Assembly (NCBI RefSeq): GCF_001437425.1
Contig: NZ_JQCD01000024.1
Location: forward strand, 62,001-126,000
Direction: 5' to 3'
Source: Weissella minor
GTDB lineage: Bacteria > Bacillota > Bacilli > Lactobacillales > Lactobacillaceae
DNA: 64,000 nt
Below are positions 9,747 to 18,073 of this stretch, piece by piece (position 1 is the stretch's first letter; each line of letters begins with the position of its first letter). A program made the translations under genes and the position numbers. The notes below the pieces were generated by a model. It was given only the letters and a program-made list of their open reading frames with translations. It made no database searches and was not told where the DNA came from.

Positions 9747-11291
9747 ATGCCATTAAGTGGAGAACAAATCACAAATTATCTTGCCGATGAAAGTTTAACG
9801 ATTGAAGCATCTGATTTTAAGGGTGAGATTAGTCATTTGGCCTACAATTCACAAGATGTAAAACCAGGAACCTTATTTTTTATTAAGGGAAATTTCAAAC
9901 CCGAATATTTAGTTGATGCTAAAGCTAAAGGGGTTGTCGCAGTTGTGGCACCAGTTGGATTTAATGAAACAATGGACTTACCAACTTGGGTTGTGGATGA
10001 TGTTGCCGCAGCAATGAGTGTGCTAAGTATGGCCTTTTATGACTTCCCACAAAATAAATTGGCATTAATTGGGATTACTGGAACCAAAGGAAAGACGTCA
10101 GCCGCATATATGGCTTATGAAATGTTGCGACAAACAACTGATGATAAGGTTGCATTGTCATCAACGTTATCAGTTGTTACAGGGCAAGATCCAAAGTTTC
10201 ATTATCGTGCGCATTTAACGACGCCCGAATCATTAGATTTATTCCGCTGGATGCACGAAGCCGTTGAAAACGGTATGACGCACATGGTGATGGAAGTGTC
10301 ATCACAGGCCTATAAAAAAGAACGTGTCTATGGGTTGCGTTACAATGTTGGGGTCTTTTTAAATATTAGCGAAGATCACATTGGGCCAAACGAACATCCA
10401 ACGTTTGAAGATTATATTGAATGCAAAATGGAATTATTCGACCATTCAGACCAAATTGTTTTGAATGCAGATAGCGACCATTTTGGTCAATTAATTGAAC
10501 GAGCAGAGTTAGCTGTACCAAAAGATGGTTTGTGGCTCTATGCACGTGAACATACCGATGCTGAAGATGATATGGGCGCAGATGTTTCATACCGGACGGT
10601 GACTGAGGACTTACAGGGTAGTGAATTTATGTTACGCGGTCATGGTCAACAAGCGGATGAACTAGCGCTTGATGGTAGCTATACGCTAGATATGCCGGGT
10701 GATTTCAATCAAGGAAACGCGACGGCGGCAATGATTGCAACACGCTTAGTTGGCGCTGATACACAAGCGATGGCGACAGCATTGAATGAAGTTAAAATTC
10801 CAGGGCGGATGCAAGAATTAACGAGCCCAGAGCATGGGACAATTTATGTGGACTATGCCCATAATTATGCTTCAATTGCGGCTTTGCTCCAATTTGTGCG
10901 CGCAAACGAACGCGTGGATAAGTTACGGATTGTTGTGGGTGCGCCAGGAAACAAGGGTGTTTCACGTCGTCCGGGTATTGGACAAGCTGTTGACGAAGGG
11001 GCGGACATTGCGTACTTAACAAGTGATGACCCACAATTCGAAAATCCAGCTGATATTGTGAATGAAATTAAAGCGAAAATTGATGGTGATAAAGTTCAAA
11101 TCATTGAAGAATTAGATCGGACAACTGCGATTACGGAAGCCATTAAACACTCAGGACCAAATGATGTGGTCGTGTTAGCTGGTAAGGGCATGGATGAATA
11201 CCAAAAAATTGATGGTGTTGATACGCCGTATGAAAATGATTGGGCAATTGCTAATCGTGTCGTTGCTGAGTTGGCTCAAGCCGAAAAGTAG
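9747..11291 (+). CDS. murE: UDP-N-acetylmuramyl-tripeptide synthetase (probably L-lysine-adding)
   Basis: A 514-residue Mur ligase that adds the third amino acid to UDP-MurNAc-L-Ala-D-Glu in the cytoplasm. The P-loop is GTKGKTS (112-118), the metal/carbamyl-lysine region reads IECKMELF, and the C-domain specificity motif is DDPQ where meso-DAP enzymes have DNPR; this argues for lysine, as expected in Lactobacillales. It starts 4 bases after the Ham1-like gene and is probably co-transcribed with it. It is not next to other mur/dcw genes. Confidence 0.88.
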   Translation: MPLSGEQITNYLADESLTIEASDFKGEISHLAYNSQDVKPGTLFFIKGNFKPEYLVDAKAKGVVAVVAPVGFNETMDLPTWVVDDVAAAMSVLSMAFYDFPQNKLALIGITGTKGKTSAAYMAYEMLRQTTDDKVALSSTLSVVTGQDPKFHYRAHLTTPESLDLFRWMHEAVENGMTHMVMEVSSQAYKKERVYGLRYNVGVFLNISEDHIGPNEHPTFEDYIECKMELFDHSDQIVLNADSDHFGQLIERAELAVPKDGLWLYAREHTDAEDDMGADVSYRTVTEDLQGSEFMLRGHGQQADELALDGSYTLDMPGDFNQGNATAAMIATRLVGADTQAMATALNEVKIPGRMQELTSPEHGTIYVDYAHNYASIAALLQFVRANERVDKLRIVVGAPGNKGVSRRPGIGQAVDEGADIAYLTSDDPQFENPADIVNEIKAKIDGDKVQIIEELDRTTAITEAIKHSGPNDVVVLAGKGMDEYQKIDGVDTPYENDWAIANRVVAELAQAEK

Positions 11292-11308
11292 AAATCACTG
11301 CACATATT

Positions 11309-11317
11309 TGTTATAAT
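11309..11317 (+). promoter_or_regulatory. Extended -10 promoter for DUF2187-argS
   Basis: TGT followed by TATAAT, an extended -10. No good -35 is seen. It lies 50 bases before the DUF2187 start. Confidence 0.5.
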
Positions 11318-11366
11318 AATAAGATTAATTTGGACATCGTATCTAGAAAAGAAGGGGGTACTTAGC

Positions 11367-11714
11367 ATGGCTAAAGAACCTATTGAAAATACATCAGAGT
11401 TTGACATTGGCGATTACGTCGCCGGAAAGAAATTTGCTAATTTTGAGCATGATTTCAGTGGTATTGTTGAAAAAATTTATGAGCATGCCTTAATGGTGTT
11501 GATTACAGATTTTGATCCTGAAGATACTGCAACAGTGAATGAATATAACCAACGTGCGATTGTACGTATGAGTGAAACAAAAATTCTTAAGAAAACTGAC
11601 AATCCAGCGCCACGTCCATCTGCTGAAGATGACGAAGATGAAGACGAAGAAGCACCAGCTGGTATTTTGGAAGAAGACGAACAAGAAGATAGTGATGACG
11701 AGGAGGAAGCCTAG
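11367..11714 (+). CDS. DUF2187 family protein with acidic C-terminus
   Basis: A 115-residue protein. Residues 10-75 match the DUF2187 pattern (GDYVAG, then FSGIVEKIYEHALMV), a small beta-rich KOW-like fold of unknown function found in Gram-positive bacteria. The last 35 residues are mostly Asp and Glu, with a few Pro. The stop overlaps the argS GTG start by one base (TAGTG), so argS translation is probably coupled to it. The family has no assigned activity; the acidic tail suggests contact with a basic partner, which is inference. Confidence 0.75.
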   Translation: MAKEPIENTSEFDIGDYVAGKKFANFEHDFSGIVEKIYEHALMVLITDFDPEDTATVNEYNQRAIVRMSETKILKKTDNPAPRPSAEDDEDEDEEAPAGILEEDEQEDSDDEEEA

Positions 11715-13399
11715 TGGACTACAAAGAGAGCGTTGTAAAACTACTTGATGCTGTAATTCCTGAGCTAGACGCCGCTACAATTCAAAGTAAGATTGAAATC
11801 CCTAAAGATTCAGGCAAAGGTGATTTTGCTTTCCCAGCTTTTAACTTAGCTAAGGAACGTCATCAAGCCCCAAATCAAATTGCGATTGAAATTGTTGAAC
11901 AGCTTGATCAAAATGGTTTTGAAAAAATCGAGGCAACCGGTCCTTATGTCAATTTCTTTTTAGATAAGACTGAAGCTGGAAAGAATTTCTTAAACGATAT
12001 TTTGACTAATGCTGATTATGGACACAATACTGATGGTGAAGCGGGACATGTGACAATTGACATGTCATCACCTAATATTGCTAAGCCAATGTCAATGGGT
12101 CATTTACGTTCAACTGTCATTGGAAATTCATTAGCTGAAATTTCAGCAGCGAACGGATACCAACCAGTTAAAATCAATCATTTAGGTGATTGGGGAACGC
12201 AATTTGGTAAGTTAATTTCAGCGTACAAGCGCTGGGGTTCAGAAGCCGAAGTGAAAGCAGATCCAATCAATACATTGGTGAAGTATTATATTCGTTTCCA
12301 CGAAGAAGCTAAAGAAAATCCTGAATTAGATGACGAAGGTCGTCACTGGTTTAAAAAGCTGGAAGACGGTGATGAGGAAGCGACTGCACTTTGGAAATGG
12401 TTCCGTGAAGAATCATTGCAGGAATTTATGAATATCTATAAGGTTTTAGATATTGATTTCGATTCATTTAATGGTGAAGCCTTCTACAACGACAAGATGG
12501 ATGAAGTTGTTGATTTGCTTGAAGAAGCTGGAATTCTTGAAGAATCACAAGGAGCTGAAGTTGTTGATTTGGAGGATGAGGGGCTTAACGTTGCCATGAT
12601 CAAGCGTACTGATGGTGCGACATTGTACATGACCCGTGATTTGGCAGCTGCCATTTATCGTAAGCGTCAATATAACTTCGTCAAGTCATTGTATGTCGTG
12701 GGTGGTGAGCAACGTGAACACTTCCAACAACTTAAGGCTATTTTGAAGAAGATGGGTTATGATTGGTCTGATGACATCGAACATGTGGCATTTGGTTTGA
12801 TTACCGTTGATGGTAAGAAATTGTCAACACGTTCAGGTCGCATTATTCTTTTGAAGGATGTGTTGGATGATTCAATCAGTTTGGCACGTGAACAAATTGA
12901 AGAAAAGAATCCAACCTTAGCTAACAAAGATGAAGTGGCCTATGAAGTTGGTGTCGGTGCAGTCGTCTTCCATGATTTGATGAATGAACGTCTAAAGAAC
13001 TTTGACTTTAATCTTGAAGAAGTTGTGCGTTTTGAAGGTGATACAGGTCCTTATGTACAGTATGCAAATGCACGTGCACAATCACTTTTGGCTAAGGCCG
13101 GTAATCCTGAAATTGATAAAACAGCTCTTACAATTACTGATGATGCTGTTTGGGAAGTTGAAAAGTTACTTTCAGAATTCCCTAACACGATTCGTCGTGC
13201 ATGGCGCGAATTTGAACCATCAATTATTGCTAAGTATGCGTTGAACCTTGCACGTACATTCAACAAGTATTATGCAAATTCAAAGATTTTAGAAGAAGAT
13301 GCAGAATTGAACGCCCGTCTTGCTTTGGTGACATCAGTTTCACAAGTGTTGACTGAATCACTACGCTTGCTAGGCGTTAAGGCACCAAAGGAAATGTAG
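11714..13399 (+). CDS. argS: Arginyl-tRNA synthetase
   Basis: A 561-residue class I synthetase. It contains the N-terminal Add-1 tRNA D-loop-binding domain, the HIGH-equivalent MSMGHLRST (first His replaced, as is common in Gram-positive ArgRS), the KMSKS-equivalent GKKLSTRSG and the DALR anticodon-binding domain at the C-terminus. It starts with GTG, overlapping the stop of the DUF2187 gene. Length is normal. argR follows, the usual argS-argR neighbourhood of lactic acid bacteria. Confidence 0.96.
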   Translation: MDYKESVVKLLDAVIPELDAATIQSKIEIPKDSGKGDFAFPAFNLAKERHQAPNQIAIEIVEQLDQNGFEKIEATGPYVNFFLDKTEAGKNFLNDILTNADYGHNTDGEAGHVTIDMSSPNIAKPMSMGHLRSTVIGNSLAEISAANGYQPVKINHLGDWGTQFGKLISAYKRWGSEAEVKADPINTLVKYYIRFHEEAKENPELDDEGRHWFKKLEDGDEEATALWKWFREESLQEFMNIYKVLDIDFDSFNGEAFYNDKMDEVVDLLEEAGILEESQGAEVVDLEDEGLNVAMIKRTDGATLYMTRDLAAAIYRKRQYNFVKSLYVVGGEQREHFQQLKAILKKMGYDWSDDIEHVAFGLITVDGKKLSTRSGRIILLKDVLDDSISLAREQIEEKNPTLANKDEVAYEVGVGAVVFHDLMNERLKNFDFNLEEVVRFEGDTGPYVQYANARAQSLLAKAGNPEIDKTALTITDDAVWEVEKLLSEFPNTIRRAWREFEPSIIAKYALNLARTFNKYYANSKILEEDAELNARLALVTSVSQVLTESLRLLGVKAPKEM

Positions 13400-13449
13400 T
13401 CAATGGGTCTTCATGTGACTAATTTTTCTTAATTGCGTATAATGAAATT

Positions 13450-13495
13450 AACCGACTTCATTTTGCTCTTGTGAGTGAAACGGCGTCGGTTTTTT
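13450..13495 (+). terminator. Terminator after argS
   Basis: Outer stem AACCGAC with GTCGGTT, and an inner 8-bp stem (TTTTGCTC with GAGTGAAA, including G-U pairs), followed by five T. Confidence 0.8.
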
Positions 13496-13525
13496 AAAAA
13501 ACGAAATAAGTGCGAGGAAGAAAGC

Positions 13526-13981
13526 ATGCCTTCAAAAAAACAACAGCGTCAAGCTTTGATTTTAGATATCATTGCAAATGAAACAGTTAATTCACAAGAT
13601 GGACTAATGCGCGCACTAAATGATGCAGGTGTTCAGGTGACGCAAGCAACTGTTTCACGTGATTTAAACGAATTACGTTTAGTACGTCAATTAAATCAGC
13701 AAGGTGAATTGACTTATCAAAGCCTGGATACAGATGTGGATGATGAGCATTTTCAAGTTAACCCGTCGCAAACTCGGTTAATTACCTCAATTGAAGTGAT
13801 TGAATTTATGATTGTCGTTAAGACGGCGAATAGTAATGGAAATCGGGTCGCTGCTTTGATTGATGAAGCAAATTTTGAGCAAATTGTTGGTACACTAGCG
13901 GGTCATGATACGATTTTTGTTATGACGCATAGCGCAGAAGAAGCTAAGATTGTCTCACAACAAATGCAATCGTGGTTATAA
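13526..13981 (+). CDS. argR: Arginine repressor ArgR/AhrC family
   Basis: A 151-residue ArgR-type regulator: winged helix at 1-65 (recognition region TQATVSRDLNELRL) and a C-terminal oligomerisation/arginine-binding domain. ATG 13526 after GAGGAAG is the family start. Where the family usually has an Asp-Asp pair in G-T-I-A-G-D-D-T, this protein has His127-Asp128, so one arginine-contacting acid is missing. The protein may still oligomerise and bind ARG boxes, perhaps with a second ArgR as partner, as known in other lactic acid bacteria; that is inference. Confidence 0.85.
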   Translation: MPSKKQQRQALILDIIANETVNSQDGLMRALNDAGVQVTQATVSRDLNELRLVRQLNQQGELTYQSLDTDVDDEHFQVNPSQTRLITSIEVIEFMIVVKTANSNGNRVAALIDEANFEQIVGTLAGHDTIFVMTHSAEEAKIVSQQMQSWL

Positions 13982-13997
13982 GAAATGGAATAAAAAA

Positions 13998-16082
13998 ATG
14001 AAAAATTGGCTAAAAAAAGTTAGGGATAAAGTGGGACCAATTTGGACGCGTTATCAACTAACACGCTGGTTGATTGTAATCTTTTTACTATGTTTCTTAA
14101 TTATCAGTGTGATGGGAACATTTAAAGCGAAAACAACAGATGTCAGTCAACTGAAAGCACGTTTACAAGATTCAACAACCATCTATGATCGAAAAGATAA
14201 AGAGGCGGGATCCGTTGCTGGGCAAAAAGGAACCTATGTTAAGTTCGATGAAATATCACCGAATATTACAAATGCTATTTTATCAACAGAAGATCGTAAT
14301 TTTTATCGAGAATATGGGTTCTCCATTAAAGGAACCATTCGAGGTGCTTTAACGACGATTTTATATCGGCTTAAAGGTAGCAGTGCCTCTGCTGGTGGGT
14401 CGACCATCACCCAACAATTAGTTAAAAATGCATTTTTGACGCAAGATCAAACGATTAAGCGTAAAATTAATGAACTCTTCTTATCGATCCAAGTTGAAAA
14501 AGAGTACAGTAAAGATGATATTTTAACAATGTATATGAACAATGCTTACTTTGGTCGTGGTGCTTGGGGGGTGCAAGATGCTTCCCAGAAGTATTTTGGT
14601 CTTGATGCAGATGAATTATCTGTCAATCAAGGGGCCATGTTGGCTGGATTATTACAATCACCAAATGGCTATGATCCGATTGAACATCCTCAAGCAGCCT
14701 TGAATCGTCGTAATCAAGTGCTTCAAAATTTGGTTAATAATGATCAATTAGCGCAAGATAAGGCTGATTCATTAGCAAATGAAGGTATCGGCGCAAGTGA
14801 TCATGAATTAGTAAATGATAGCTATCGTTATTCATCATACTTTGATGCGGTTATTAATGAAGCAATTAATAAGTACAAGATTAAAGAAGATAAGTTATTA
14901 AATGATGGCTATAAGATTTATACGACCTTGGATCAAACTGATCAAGCGAATTTGCAATCAGATTATGAAAATCCTAATTTAAACCCTGTTGGTGGTGATT
15001 CACAAGCAGCATCCGTAGTCATGGATGCAAAGACTGGTGGGGTGCGTGCGGTTGTGGGTGGTCGCGAACAAGAACCTGTTTACCGTAGCTTTAATCGTGC
15101 GACACAAATGCATCGTTCACCAGGTTCAACCATTAAGCCAATTGTTGATTATGGTCCTTCCTTATCACGTGGTTTCTCACATGATTCAAAGTTGAAGAAT
15201 GAACCAACCAGTTTTGGAACAGATGGTTATTCACCTACTAACGCATCTGGTTATACGAGTGCAGATGTGCCTATGTATCAAGCGATTGAGAATTCATATA
15301 ATATTCCAGCTGTTTGGATTTTGGATCAAATGGGGACCAAGGTTGGTTACAATAGTGCGAAGAAGGCCGGATTACCGGTTGATCCATCAGACGACAATTT
15401 ATCACTAGCAATTGGGGGAATGAAGAAAGGTGTTTCACCTTTGCAAATGACCCAAGCTTATACGAGTTTTGCCAATGATGGGGTGATGAGTGATAGTCAC
15501 TTCATTACCAAGATTGTTGATGCAGACGGTAAAGTACTGGTAGATAATAGTAAGCCTAAACAAACACGTTTATGGAGTTCAAAGGTTGCTGATGAAATGA
15601 CAGCCATGATGATGGGTGTCTATACGAATGGAACGGGTGTTTCTGCTAATCCGGATGGCTATACGGTTGCCGGAAAGACTGGAACAACCGAAGTTACAGG
15701 AAGTTATTCATCAGCATCGAATGCGACGGATTCATGGGCGATTGCCTATACACCAGATGTCGTTGTGACAACTTGGGTTGGCTATGATCAATCAGATGAA
15801 GATCATACTTTGCCAATTTATTTGTCACAAACGGCAGGGCCACTGATGAAACAAACTTTGGAGCAAGTAATTCCAAATACCAATCAGACGGCATTTGGCG
15901 TAGAAAGTGTGCGTGATGAAGAGGCTGGAAAGCAAAAGCAGTCATCTGAAGATAGCGCATCAGATTCAAATAGTTCAGGCAGTGATTTGACTGAACGCTT
16001 CCGTCAAGGAACGCAAAAGACATTAGATGACTTCAACCGTGGAATTCAACGGATTTGGTCGGACGTTGCTGGAAACTTTTAA
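13998..16082 (+). CDS. Class A penicillin-binding protein (PBP1A-like)
   Basis: A 694-residue bifunctional peptidoglycan synthase: short cytoplasmic basic N-terminus, one membrane segment (about 25-47), a GT51 glycosyltransferase with catalytic Glu98 in EDRNFY, and a transpeptidase with nucleophile Ser377 in GSTIKP, the SYN motif, and KTGTT at about 560. A Ser-rich linker and a short helical tail follow. ATG 13998 is chosen; an in-frame TTG inside argR at 13950 is the alternative. It polymerises glycan strands and cross-links them on the outer membrane face. It lies 16 bases after argR and is probably co-transcribed. Confidence 0.92.
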   Translation: MKNWLKKVRDKVGPIWTRYQLTRWLIVIFLLCFLIISVMGTFKAKTTDVSQLKARLQDSTTIYDRKDKEAGSVAGQKGTYVKFDEISPNITNAILSTEDRNFYREYGFSIKGTIRGALTTILYRLKGSSASAGGSTITQQLVKNAFLTQDQTIKRKINELFLSIQVEKEYSKDDILTMYMNNAYFGRGAWGVQDASQKYFGLDADELSVNQGAMLAGLLQSPNGYDPIEHPQAALNRRNQVLQNLVNNDQLAQDKADSLANEGIGASDHELVNDSYRYSSYFDAVINEAINKYKIKEDKLLNDGYKIYTTLDQTDQANLQSDYENPNLNPVGGDSQAASVVMDAKTGGVRAVVGGREQEPVYRSFNRATQMHRSPGSTIKPIVDYGPSLSRGFSHDSKLKNEPTSFGTDGYSPTNASGYTSADVPMYQAIENSYNIPAVWILDQMGTKVGYNSAKKAGLPVDPSDDNLSLAIGGMKKGVSPLQMTQAYTSFANDGVMSDSHFITKIVDADGKVLVDNSKPKQTRLWSSKVADEMTAMMMGVYTNGTGVSANPDGYTVAGKTGTTEVTGSYSSASNATDSWAIAYTPDVVVTTWVGYDQSDEDHTLPIYLSQTAGPLMKQTLEQVIPNTNQTAFGVESVRDEEAGKQKQSSEDSASDSNSSGSDLTERFRQGTQKTLDDFNRGIQRIWSDVAGNF

Positions 16083-16135
16083 ATCAGTCAAGTCTGTGTC
16101 ATAATTGTATTATTAAATGAAAAGAGGAACCCATA

Positions 16136-16480
16136 ATGGTTAATATTTTTGATAACATTAATGCCGCTGCCAAGGATCTTGAAGAGACACCACAATACAA
16201 GAATTTGGCAGAAGCTTTGAAGGCTGTTCATGAAAATGAAGCAGCAAATGAAGTTTTTAATCGTTTCCAAGAAACACAACGTGTTGTAAATGAAGCAATG
16301 CAAACAGGTCAAGAACCTGAAGAAGCACAAATTCAAGAATGGCAAGAAATTGCTAAAGAAATTGAACAATATGATGAAATTAACAAGTTGATGGAAACTG
16401 AACAAGCTTTGAATCAATTGTTGATGCAAATCAATAACACTTTGACAAAGCCTATCGCAGTGTTATACGAAGAAAACTAA
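16136..16480 (+). CDS. YlbF/YmcA family regulator-like protein
   Basis: A 114-residue all-helical protein rich in Glu, Gln and Asn, with the family pattern of an N-terminal IFDNINAAAKDLEET and a helical hairpin. In Bacillus YlbF and YmcA form a complex that affects RNase Y activity, competence and sporulation. Which paralogue this matches is not clear. AGAGGAAC lies 8 bases before the start, and a terminator follows directly. Confidence 0.8.
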   Translation: MVNIFDNINAAAKDLEETPQYKNLAEALKAVHENEAANEVFNRFQETQRVVNEAMQTGQEPEEAQIQEWQEIAKEIEQYDEINKLMETEQALNQLLMQINNTLTKPIAVLYEEN

Positions 16481-16490
16481 ACTGCTTTTG

Positions 16491-16523
16491 AATGCTCATA
16501 CAATTGTATGAGCATTTTTTTTT
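16491..16523 (+). terminator. Terminator after YlbF-family gene
   Basis: A perfect 26-base palindrome (AATGCTCATACAA with its complement) followed by a T run. Confidence 0.93.
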
Positions 16524-16551
16524 AAATTATTGTGAAAATGTTATTTTTGTC

Positions 16552-16579
16552 TTGAAACTAAAAACGGACATGGTATAAT
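16552..16579 (+). promoter_or_regulatory. Promoter of the CsbD-like gene
   Basis: TTGAAA, 16-base spacer, TATAAT with an upstream TGG (extended -10). The predicted mRNA starts about 35 bases before the ATG. Confidence 0.75.
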
Positions 16580-16619
16580 TCTTTTTGTACCACAATTAAC
16601 TTTTTTGGAGGAAGATATT

Positions 16620-16853
16620 ATGTCATTAGAAGATCAAGCTAAGGGTGCTATGGACCAAGCAACTGGTAAGGCCAAGGAACTTGGTGGTCAAGTTACTGGA
16701 GACAAGCAAATGGAAGCCGAAGGTAAGGCTGAAGGTTTGATGGGTAAAGCTAAGCAAATGTTTGGTGATGCCAAGGATAAGACTGTCGAAGTATCAGGTG
16801 ACCTTGCTGACAAGGCAAGCGATGCCGTTGACGACATCAAAGAAAAGTTTTAA
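16620..16853 (+). CDS. CsbD family stress protein
   Basis: A 77-residue, highly hydrophilic protein with repeated Gly-Lys-Ala patterns (DQATGKAKELGGQVTGD). CsbD-like proteins are general-stress proteins of unknown mechanism, induced under SigB in Bacillus; lactic acid bacteria lack SigB. A consensus ribosome site (TTTGGAGGAAG) and a strong promoter suggest high expression. It is monocistronic, with terminators on both sides. Confidence 0.88.
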   Translation: MSLEDQAKGAMDQATGKAKELGGQVTGDKQMEAEGKAEGLMGKAKQMFGDAKDKTVEVSGDLADKASDAVDDIKEKF

Positions 16854-16862
16854 TTAATTGAG

Positions 16863-16888
16863 GAGCAAGCTTTGGCTTGCTCTTTTTT
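16863..16888 (+). terminator. Terminator after CsbD-like gene
   Basis: GAGCAAGC, loop TTTG, GCTTGCTC and six T. Confidence 0.93.
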
Positions 16889-16991
16889 GTTGCCGTTAAT
16901 TAGTTTTTCCCTAAGGGGAATACGTGCTGAAAACGCTTTTAAATGTTAAAATGAATGCATATCTAAAATTGTATTTAGAAAGTGGGTCGGT

Positions 16992-17957
16992 ATGAGTAAA
17001 TTACTACGTGAGTATCAAAATGATGAACAATTTGAAGCCAATGTATTATTGAAAGAAATTGATGTCCGACGTACACAACAAGGTAAACATTATTTAGCGA
17101 TGTTAGTTGCTGATCGTTCGATGGAAATGCGTGCGATGAAATGGGACGTGACAGAAGATGAATTGGAAGCCTTTGAAGCAGGACAAGTGGTCCATTTGAA
17201 AGCAATCCGACAAACTTACCAGGGAAATCCCCAATTACGTGTGTTAGAAATTAGAGCCACAACGGCTGGTGAATCTGCAGATGCAAAAGATTTTATGCAA
17301 GCAGCACCGGTTAAACGGGATGACTTGGAAGAAGAAGTTAGTCAATTAGTCTTTCAAATTACGAATGGCACTTGGCAAAGAATTGTGCGTTTCTTACTGA
17401 AGAAATATCATGATGAATTTTTTGTATTTCCAGCTGCTAAAACAAATCACCATGCGTTTACTGGTGGTTTAGCATATCATTCATTATCAATTGCACATTT
17501 AGCAGAAGCAGTTGTGAAACAATATGATAATTTAAATGGTAGCCTTCTATATGCGGGCGCTATTTTGCACGATTTGGGGAAAGTCATTGAACTGTCTGGA
17601 CCAGTTGCAACCAAATATACGATTCCAGGGAATTTGATTGGACACATTGTTTTAATCGATGAACAAATTGTGCTGGCCGCGCATGAATTGAATATTGATT
17701 TAAATTCAGAAGATATGTTGGTCTTACGCCATACGGTGTTGGCGCATCATGGTCAATTAGATTATGGTTCACCAGTGCAACCGATGATTAAGGAAGCGAA
17801 TATTTTACATCAGTTAGATGAATTAGATGCAAATATTCAAACATTTGATCAAGCGCTTGAACAAACGACCCCAGGTAGCTTTTCTTCAAGACAGTGGGCA
17901 CTGAATAATCGAATGATTTATCATCCCCAAAATTCAGAACCGCGTTCTGAAGACTAG
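16992..17957 (+). CDS. yhaM: 3'-5' exoribonuclease YhaM
   Basis: A 321-residue protein with an N-terminal OB-fold (about 10-95) and a metal-dependent HD domain whose signature is the LHDLGK stretch near residue 195. YhaM degrades single-stranded RNA and DNA ends and trims mRNA 3' tails in Firmicutes. The length matches the family. It is flanked by intergenic regions, so probably transcribed alone. The ribosome site (GTGGGTCGG) is moderate. Confidence 0.9.
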   Translation: MSKLLREYQNDEQFEANVLLKEIDVRRTQQGKHYLAMLVADRSMEMRAMKWDVTEDELEAFEAGQVVHLKAIRQTYQGNPQLRVLEIRATTAGESADAKDFMQAAPVKRDDLEEEVSQLVFQITNGTWQRIVRFLLKKYHDEFFVFPAAKTNHHAFTGGLAYHSLSIAHLAEAVVKQYDNLNGSLLYAGAILHDLGKVIELSGPVATKYTIPGNLIGHIVLIDEQIVLAAHELNIDLNSEDMLVLRHTVLAHHGQLDYGSPVQPMIKEANILHQLDELDANIQTFDQALEQTTPGSFSSRQWALNNRMIYHPQNSEPRSED

Positions 17958-18007
17958 TAAAAGGTTTAAATGTCGTTAAAGACGTGTGTGATATACTTCT
18001 CAAACTT

Positions 18008-18036
18008 TTGAAACTGGCATAAAATAGCATTATGAT
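18008..18036 (+). promoter_or_regulatory. Promoter of the gluconokinase-like gene
   Basis: TTGAAA, 17-base spacer, TATGAT. The ATG lies 37 bases downstream. Confidence 0.65.
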
Positions 18037-18073
18037 TTAATTCGTTATAAGATCACTTAACAGGAGAATAAAC

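Noticed and set aside
13400-13525. T-box or other tRNA-sensing leader near argS/argR
   Set aside because: The sequence folds as a terminator with a T run, but no T-box core (AGGGTGGNACCGCG-like) is present.
16928-16941. cre-like sequence (TGAAAACGCTTTTA) before yhaM
   Set aside because: It differs from the CcpA consensus at the penultimate position and yhaM is not a typical catabolite-controlled gene; too weak to list.
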